Source: an uncultured Flavobacteriaceae bacterium
GTDB lineage: Bacteria > Bacteroidota > Bacteroidia > Flavobacteriales > Flavobacteriaceae
Direction: 5' to 3'
NCBI GenBank assembly: GCA_943787365.1
Contig: CALSMD010000004.1
Span: 1 to 61,475, forward strand
DNA length: 61,475 nucleotides
Made by a program: the position numbers and the translations under genes. Within the stretch, counting starts at the first letter, position 1, and each line of letters opens with the position of its first letter. Shown piece after piece: positions 56,360-61,475 of this stretch. The notes beneath the pieces are model-generated. The model made no database searches and was not told the origin of the DNA. It was given only the letters and a program-made list of their open reading frames with translations.

Positions 56360-57025
56360 TCAAAGGTTAGCGAAGCCTCTTTATATATTTAAATGTTTTG
56401 GCATATTAATATCAAAAAAAGATATAGTTACCATATATCAAAGGGGGAAATTCGGGATCAGTAGATTTTTAACACTTTGAAACCCATACAAACAAAGGGG
56501 TTTTGATTTTGCGAATAGTCTCTCCGACTCCCGCACAAACATATGAATCAGCGTAAAAAGCAAGTAACTGACAGTTGGAAGTTAGATGAAACTTATTTTA
56601 AAGTCTTTAGTAGAGACAGGTTCTTATATTGAGCTGTTGACAAACAAGGAAACCTGCCTAACGGCAGGTAGGCACTATAGATTTCCTACTAACCAAAAGA
56701 AGAGTAAAAGGTTCTGCTCAAAAGTTCATGATTAAAGCTATTGGAAACAATGTTAAATCAGAATCATAAATATAGATAAAAGAGGGGTAATACTGCCGGC
56801 ATTAAGACATGGAATAAAAGAAACTTCACAAGAAAAAAGATAAAGATTAGACGAGTCAGATACTTGAACAATATTGTAGAAAAAGACCATCAGAGCATTA
56901 AAAGAATAATAGTTATTTCAACAGGGTTTAAAGAATTTGAGTCAGCACAAAGAACACCATCATGATAGAAATAATAAACATGATTAGAAAGGATCAAAAC
57001 TTTCTGTGCCCCAGTTCCTTGAAAT
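56360..57025 (+). mobile_element. Relic of an IS6-family (IS26-like) transposase
   Basis: Conserved IS6 transposase segments appear in shifting frames. DSWKLDETYFKVFSRDRFLY (from ATG 56543) carries the first catalytic Asp. IDFLLTKRRVKGSAQKF, then IKIRRVRYLNNIVEKDHQSI with the catalytic Glu, and a terminal IINMIRKDQ follow. Degraded matches to the N-terminal half begin near 56360 (FKGKRSL-like). Many stops and frame changes, plus a 20-base palindrome at 56653-56672, show it is dead. Terminal inverted repeats could not be identified. Confidence 0.8.
56653..56672. repeat. 20-base palindromic insert in the IS6 relic
   Basis: CCTGCCTAACGGCAGGTAGG is inserted between codons that otherwise read GlyAsn-ThrIleAspPhe, as in related transposases. 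It is a variant of the palindromes at 35239 and 35280. Confidence 0.7.
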
Positions 57026-57061
57026 CAAATTCTCTATTAAAAATACGCCCTTCCTAATTAA

Positions 57062-57353
57062 GGACAGAACCGTTTAATTCTTTAACCGGAAAATAGCCTG
57101 CTCTTGCCAATACGCTGTAAAATACTAATGAGATATGACCGTTTGACAAAAAGGAAAGGTCTTCGCCCATGCCGTCCACATCAAAATTCCTCTTTTCTGT
57201 CCGTGATGGCATTATACGGGGTTACCAAAAATTCAGTACAGCCTAATGAACCGCCACGATGCCCTGAATTTACCTTATGTACCATTCTTAATATGTCACG
57301 CCTAGTTTGTGAGACTATTGATTCTAATTTTTTAATGTCTCTTTTTTGTGTTA
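57062..57353 (-). pseudogene. Transketolase N-terminal fragment
   Basis: The minus strand encodes KLESIVSQTRRDILRMVHKV, then NSGHRGGSLGCTEFF. In a second frame it gives VTPYNAITDRKEEF, and in a third DVDGMGEDLSFLSNGHISLV and FYSVLARAGYFPVKEL. This is the first 85 or so residues of a transketolase with two frame breaks and no start codon, because it begins at the transaldolase stop. Pro in HPGGSLG is replaced by Arg. The match ends close to the IS6 relic. The rest of a transketolase gene lies on the other side of the transaldolase gene. Confidence 0.75.
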
Positions 57354-58004
57354 ATTCCCTTTTTTATAATCTGCTAAAAATTGAGCCAAACCACTCTCTG
57401 TTAACGGGTGTTTTAATAATCCAATTATAGAAGATAAAGGTCCTGTCATAACATCTGAACCAATTTTTGCACAGTTAATTACATGCATTGTATTTCTAAC
57501 AGATGCTGATAAAATTTGTGTTCCAAAACTGTAGTTATCATATACATTTCTGATTTCTTGAATCAAGTTCAATCCATCTGTAGATATATCATCTAAACGA
57601 CCCAAGAAAGGTGACACATAAGTGGCTCCTGCTTTTGCGGCTAATAATGCTTGTCCAACAGAAAAAACTAAAGTTACGTTTACTTTAATTCCTTTATCAG
57701 AAAAATATTTACATGCTTTTACTCCATCCGATATCATTGGTAATTTTACAACGATTTGAGGATGTAATGCGGCTAATTCTTCTCCCTGTTGAATCATGCC
57801 TTCATAATCTGTAGCAATCACTTCTGCAGAAACATCTCCTTCAACTATTTCACAAATATCACGGTAATGTTGCAAAATATTTTCGGCTCCAGTAATTCCT
57901 TCTTTTGCCATTAATGATGGGTTTGTTGTTACTCCATCCAATACGCCTAAATCTTGTGCTTCTTTTATTTGATCAAGATTTGCTGTGTCTATAAAAAATT
58001 TCAT
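57351..58004 (-). CDS. Transaldolase (TalC/MipB, fructose-6-phosphate aldolase-like)
   Basis: The enzyme moves dihydroxyacetone units between sugar phosphates in the non-oxidative pentose phosphate pathway. The 217-residue protein begins MKFFIDTANLDQIKEAQDLG and has DGVTTNPSLMAKEG, IVVKLPMISDGVKACKYF with the Schiff-base lysine in VVKLP, VNVTLVFSVGQALLAAKAG and SPFLGRLDDI. This is the short class, which can also act as fructose-6-phosphate aldolase. It starts 10 bases after the stop of the transketolase C-terminal fragment, as in a tkt-tal operon, and is intact. Confidence 0.94.
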   Translation of the reverse strand: MKFFIDTANLDQIKEAQDLGVLDGVTTNPSLMAKEGITGAENILQHYRDICEIVEGDVSAEVIATDYEGMIQQGEELAALHPQIVVKLPMISDGVKACKYFSDKGIKVNVTLVFSVGQALLAAKAGATYVSPFLGRLDDISTDGLNLIQEIRNVYDNYSFGTQILSASVRNTMHVINCAKIGSDVMTGPLSSIIGLLKHPLTESGLAQFLADYKKGN

Positions 58005-58014
58005 TTGTTTATTT

Positions 58015-59402
58015 TTAAACTGTTTTTAAATATGCTAGAACTTGTTGACTCACTTTTTCTCCTGTAAATCCAAACTTCTCATCAAGCACACCTGCGGGTG
58101 CAGAATATCCAAAATGCTCTAACCCAAAAACTTTACCATTATCACAACCAACCCTTCTAAGTTTACCGGTAATCCAGCTGTTAAGCCAAATAATGGTTTG
58201 TTTTTAGGAATAACACTATTTTGATAGTCTTTAGATTGTAATTTAAAAAGTCCTTCTGAAATTACAGAAGCTATATTTACTTTTAATCCATTTTGGTTTT
58301 CCAATATTTCGGCTGCTGATAACAGTGTAGAAACTTCTGATCCATTTGCAATTAACACCATATCTGGATCGTCTACTTCTTTTATTAAATAACCACCCTT
58401 TTCTGCAGCAAATGCTTCATTATATCTTGATGCTCCTTGCGCAGGCAAATCTTTAACACCTTGCCTAGAAAGAATTAAACCTGTATGCGTATCTTTATTT
58501 TCCATAGCCATTTTCCAAGCCACATTCGTTTCTGCTGAATCTGCAGGTATTAATGCTAAGAAACTCGGATTACCACTATGGTTTTTAAGTTTTTCTAATA
58601 ATCGTATTTGTGCTTCTTGCTCTACCGGTTGATGGGTTGGTCCATCTTCTCCAACTCTAAACGCATCATGTGTCCAAACATATTTCACACCCAATTCTTG
58701 TATACCACTTAAACGAATAGCCGGTTTCATATAATCTGAAAAAACAAAGAATGTAGCTACAACTGGAATAATTCCTCCGTGAAGTGCAATACCGTTAGCT
58801 ATACATGCCATGGTTAATTCTGCAACACCTGCTTGTAAAAACGATCCACTAAAATCTCCTTTCTGTAACGCTGACGTCTTTTTTAAGAAACCATCCGTTT
58901 TATCACTATTAGATAAATCTGCTGAAGATACAATCATATTTTCTAAATTTTCAGCTAAATATCCTAATACGCCTGATGATGATGCTCTAGTTGCTAAACC
59001 TTCTTTATGATCTATAGATTCAAAATCTAGTTCTGGTAATTCGCCTGACAAAAAGAAATCTAATTTACTAGCAAGAACTCCATTAGCTTGTCTCCACGTT
59101 TCTATTTCTGCTTTCTTCTCTGCTGCTTTTGCTGTTTTCTCTGCAATTAAATTTTCATAGAACGCACTTACATCATTATAAATATCAAATGGGCTTTCAG
59201 GGCTTGCTCCTAAATTCAATAAAGTTTTTGTATAATCTGCTCCTGTATTACCAATAGGTTCTCCGTGTAATTCACAATAGCCTTCAAACATATTACCTTC
59301 GGTGGTTACACAACCTTTACCCATAATGGTTTTACCAATTATTAATGTAGGCCTTTCTGTTTCGTTATTAGCATCTGTTAATGCTTTTCTTATCTTCATC
59401 AT
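58015..59402 (-). pseudogene. Transketolase lacking its N-terminal region, frameshifted near the 3' end
   Basis: From 59402 the protein reads KIRKALTDANNETERPTLII and GKTIMGKGC (end of the first thiamine-diphosphate domain), then ATRASSSGVLGYLAENLENM, the Pyr domain with FFVFSDYMKPAIRLSGI and THDAFRVGEDGPTHQPVEQE with the catalytic Glu/His region, and the C-terminal domain. After about 58140 the frame changes and continues FGLEHFGYSAPAGVLDEKFG to a stop at 58015. About 200 N-terminal residues, including the main cofactor-binding part, are missing. The upstream side is fused to an SDR gene. Another transketolase N-terminal fragment lies at 57062-57353. Confidence 0.88.
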
Positions 59403-60006
59403 AAAAAGCTCTTTCAGCCATGGGTGTTTCAATAACTGCTGGACAAATAGCATTGACTCTGATAGACTCTTTAGCATATTCCAAAGCTGTGGATTTTGTA
59501 AGTCCTACAACACCAAACTTAGACGCATGATATGCGGCACCTGCATCACCCCCTTTCAAACCCGCCAACGAGGCAATGTTTATTATATTACCGGTATAGC
59601 CCCCCGCTAGCATGGCTTGAATTTCATATTTCATAGAAAGCCAAATACCTTTTAAGTTAACATCCAATACGTCATCCCATACCTTTTCGTTATAGTTAGC
59701 AGTCTTAATACCTGGAGTTCCTTCAATGCCTGCACTATTGATTGCAATGTCAATCCTACCATAATGCATCATAGCCTTACCAACCATTTCCTTAACATCT
59801 CTATCATTTGACACATCCGTGCGAACAAAAATCGCATTACCGCCTAATCTAACAATGTCATCTAGTAATTTCTTATTCTCTACTATATTTCTAGAAGACA
59901 AAACTACTTTTGCTCCTTTGCCTGCAAAGGCCATAGCAGCTCCTCTACCAATTCCAGAACTACTTCCTATAATTAATACAACTTTATTTTTAAAATTAAA
60001 ATCCAT
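59390..60006 (-). pseudogene. SDR-family oxidoreductase, C-terminally truncated by the transketolase junction
   Basis: The classical short-chain dehydrogenase starts MDFNFKNKVVLIIGSSSGIG with the cofactor loop. It has INSAGIEG, the catalytic serine in NIIIASLAG-type NIASLAGLKGG, and Tyr/Lys in AAYHASKFGVVGLTKS. It breaks off after VIETPMAERAFYDEDKK, where transketolase sequence begins; its own frame runs on to 59368. A complete family member would have about 250 residues, so roughly 40 C-terminal residues are missing. The last catalytic residues are present but the substrate-binding end is lost. Its substrate is unknown. Confidence 0.85.
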
Positions 60007-60063
60007 ACTAAATATTAAACTAATTTTCTACTAAAAGAGAAAGAATATACTGAGATTTCATTC

Positions 60064-60495
60064 TTACTCATTAAAATAAACTCTTTCCATCTCAGTCCAA
60101 CTAGCACTACCTTCCAAAGGAAGCTGCATGGGATCACAAACTTTTAACCATTCAATAGTACGTCTTTCTTTTGCCATGGCATCCATATCTTTTTTAAAAT
60201 CATCACCAACATATTCATAATACCCAAACTCATAGAATTCTCCTGGAGTTATTTCATGTAAAAAAATGGAAAAATTTCTCATACCATATTTTCTTAATAA
60301 ATCACGTACCCCAGGATTATTATCACTATGAAGTTGTTTGTATACTTCAATAAACTCTGGATTTAACTTTATAAGCATTCCTACCCTTTTTTTTACCTCT
60401 TCATCCTTATAGAAATCATTCTTGATATTAAAGTCGCATCCAAAAAAACACATAACTATTAATATAATGAAGATTATTCTTTTACTACCTGTCAT
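60064..60495 (-). CDS. L-rhamnose/L-fucose mutarotase-like lipoprotein (DUF718/RhaM family)
   Basis: The 143-residue protein begins with a lipoprotein signal (FIILIVMCFFGCDFN, Cys near residue 20). It then has the mutarotase pattern KRVGMLIKLNPEFIEVYKQL, YGMRNFSIFLHEI, YEFGYYEYVGDDFKKDM and MQLPLEGSASWTEMERVYF. The family interconverts anomers of deoxy-sugars and is normally cytoplasmic, so the export signal is unusual though known in this phylum's polysaccharide-utilisation loci. Its neighbours (SDR, transketolase, transaldolase, surface lipoprotein) also suggest a sugar-utilisation locus. Confidence 0.85.
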   Translation of the reverse strand: MTGSKRIIFIILIVMCFFGCDFNIKNDFYKDEEVKKRVGMLIKLNPEFIEVYKQLHSDNNPGVRDLLRKYGMRNFSIFLHEITPGEFYEFGYYEYVGDDFKKDMDAMAKERRTIEWLKVCDPMQLPLEGSASWTEMERVYFNE

Positions 60496-60812
60496 ATATA
60501 TTTTATAAATTAAATTATCACTTAGTAAAGGTAAGAAAATAATTAATAATGCATAAACTAAAAACTCAAATATTGTTATATATAATTGATTATAACTACA
60601 GTTAAGTATATAATTAACTATAAATAAGAACGATGGATTAAAGATTTTTAAAACGCTTAAACACCCTGATAAAGTAACAAAGCTATATAAATAAAAACTA
60701 TTTTAAAAAAATAAATTTAAAAAAACTTACTAATTTATATTTAGAAAGTAATAAAATTTATTTATATTTACAGCCTACATTAAGAAATAAGTAAATAACG
60801 AAAACTAAACTT
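60496..60812. other. AT-rich divergent intergenic region
   Basis: No gene is seen. TATATTTA at 60763-60770 is a weak match to a -7 element for the gene starting at 60813. Confidence 0.4.
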
Positions 60813-61475
60813 ATGAAAAACTTTAACTTAAAAATCCCTCTTATGCTTTTGGGGTTAGTACTAACAATCCATTCGTGTGACGAAGATTTCGAACCAGATT
60901 TTCCTGTTGTAGAAATCATTAATCAGGGACCGAAATTAACTGAAATAGCAACTCAAACCTTAGCAAGGGGCTTTGGAACTTTTGAAGTGAATCTTAATTC
61001 ATTTATTATTGATCAGGAAAATGATAAGATTAGTTATGTCATAACAAACTCCAATCCATCTGTAGTTACGGTTACAGAAAAAGAAGGCGTATTAACCCTT
61101 ACAGAAGTAGGAGAAGGTATGACAAAACTAAACATAAAAGCTACAGACGCCTCTGAAAACTCAGTTGAAACATCTTTTGATGTAATTGTAGAACAAGGGA
61201 GAAGATCGAGCATTCTTTATTTTTGCAGATTTTGAAGTTCCTGATGGAGCAGTCGACACTTATACAGTAGAGAATGGCTCTTGGGAAACATGGGGATTCC
61301 CTGGTGCTTCAGTTGTAGATGGCACTTTTTTATGGGATGTCGACCCGGAAAATCCAGATGAAACTTTTAGATATTGGGCGCTAGGCTTTACGTCATCTAA
61401 TCCATTAGACTTATCAAATAATTCTTATTTTGCTTTTGATTACAAAAACCTTGCATCAGCTAGCTCTATTGGTTT
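60813..61475 (+). pseudogene. Surface lipoprotein with Ig/cadherin-like domain, one frameshift, cut by the window end
   Basis: The gene starts MKNFNLKIPLMLLGLVLTIH with a lipobox (IHSC, Cys 22). A cadherin/Ig-like domain follows (FEVNLNSFIIDQENDKISYV ... TKLNIKATDASENSVETSFD). The frame breaks near 61200 and continues as EVPDGAVDTYTVENGSWETW and FRYWALGFTSSNPLDLSNNS to the end of the window. The continuing part has the beta-rich look of DUF4465-like or carbohydrate-binding lipoproteins. It may be an SGBP-type protein of a polysaccharide-utilisation locus. The 3' end is outside the window. Confidence 0.75.

Noticed and set aside
56515..56545. tRNA-like segment (CTCTCCGACTCCCGC)
   Set aside because: No cloverleaf or anticodon arm could be built upstream; it is better explained as a decayed part of the IS6 transposase.
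57104..57430. Plus-strand ORF of 108 codons
   Set aside because: It is the complement of the transketolase N-terminal fragment and the end of the transaldolase gene.

Overview
The window is from a member of the Bacteroidota, almost certainly a marine-type Flavobacteriaceae. The evidence is a short 287-residue primary sigma factor, promoters of the TTG-N19..21-TAnnTTTG type, type IX secretion (T9SS) C-terminal sorting domains of both A and B types, an ECF sigma/FecR/TonB-receptor trio, an UpxY-type antiterminator ahead of a capsule locus, and AT-rich codon use. No tRNA, rRNA, CRISPR array or intact mobile element was seen.

Layout. (1) 1-3.9 kb, plus strand: housekeeping genes pnp, rpoD and rpe, with hairpin terminators after pnp and rpoD. 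(2) 3.9-32.7 kb, minus strand: one roughly 29-kb surface-polysaccharide locus of the Wzx/Wzy type. It is read from an UpxY antiterminator and a winged-helix regulator down to the export lipoprotein (Wza family) and tyrosine kinase (Wzc family). Its sugar genes fall into groups: UDP-hexosaminuronate (TviB/TviC-like), UDP-glucuronate (Ugd) and its 4-epimerase, RmlA/RmlB, WbpB/WbpD-like, and a PglF/E/D-like set with a PglC-like initiating transferase. The AT-richer centre (12-23 kb) holds the variable genes: flippase, EpsG-like polymerase, glycosyltransferase, formyltransferase, deacetylase, CapA-like phosphoesterase, ATP-grasp enzyme and acyltransferases. (3) 33.0-35.2 kb, plus strand and divergent: an HPr-kinase-like protein and a nucleotidyltransferase. 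(4) 35.2-55.7 kb: surface and secreted proteins. These are a giant BspA/DUF285 plus DUF5011 adhesin with a type A sorting domain, a small lipoprotein, a T9SS metalloprotease, a 15-repeat adhesin with a gliding-motility-type C-terminus, and upstream of it a lipoprotein, ECF sigma, FecR and STN/TonB receptor. (5) 55.7-61.5 kb: a scarred region with an IS6-family relic, a split and permuted transketolase around a transaldolase, a truncated SDR, a mutarotase-like lipoprotein and the start of another lipoprotein.

Two themes stand out. First, many otherwise well-conserved genes carry single-base frame breaks, often in or beside short homopolymers. This may be consensus error from a draft or environmental assembly, real decay, or both, so each is recorded as a disrupted gene rather than as separate genes. 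Second, the two giant adhesins share a nearly identical promoter, leader and signal-peptide block although their passengers and sorting domains differ. One of them sits directly downstream of the ECF sigma/FecR/TonB trio, which suggests a co-regulated surface-protein system.
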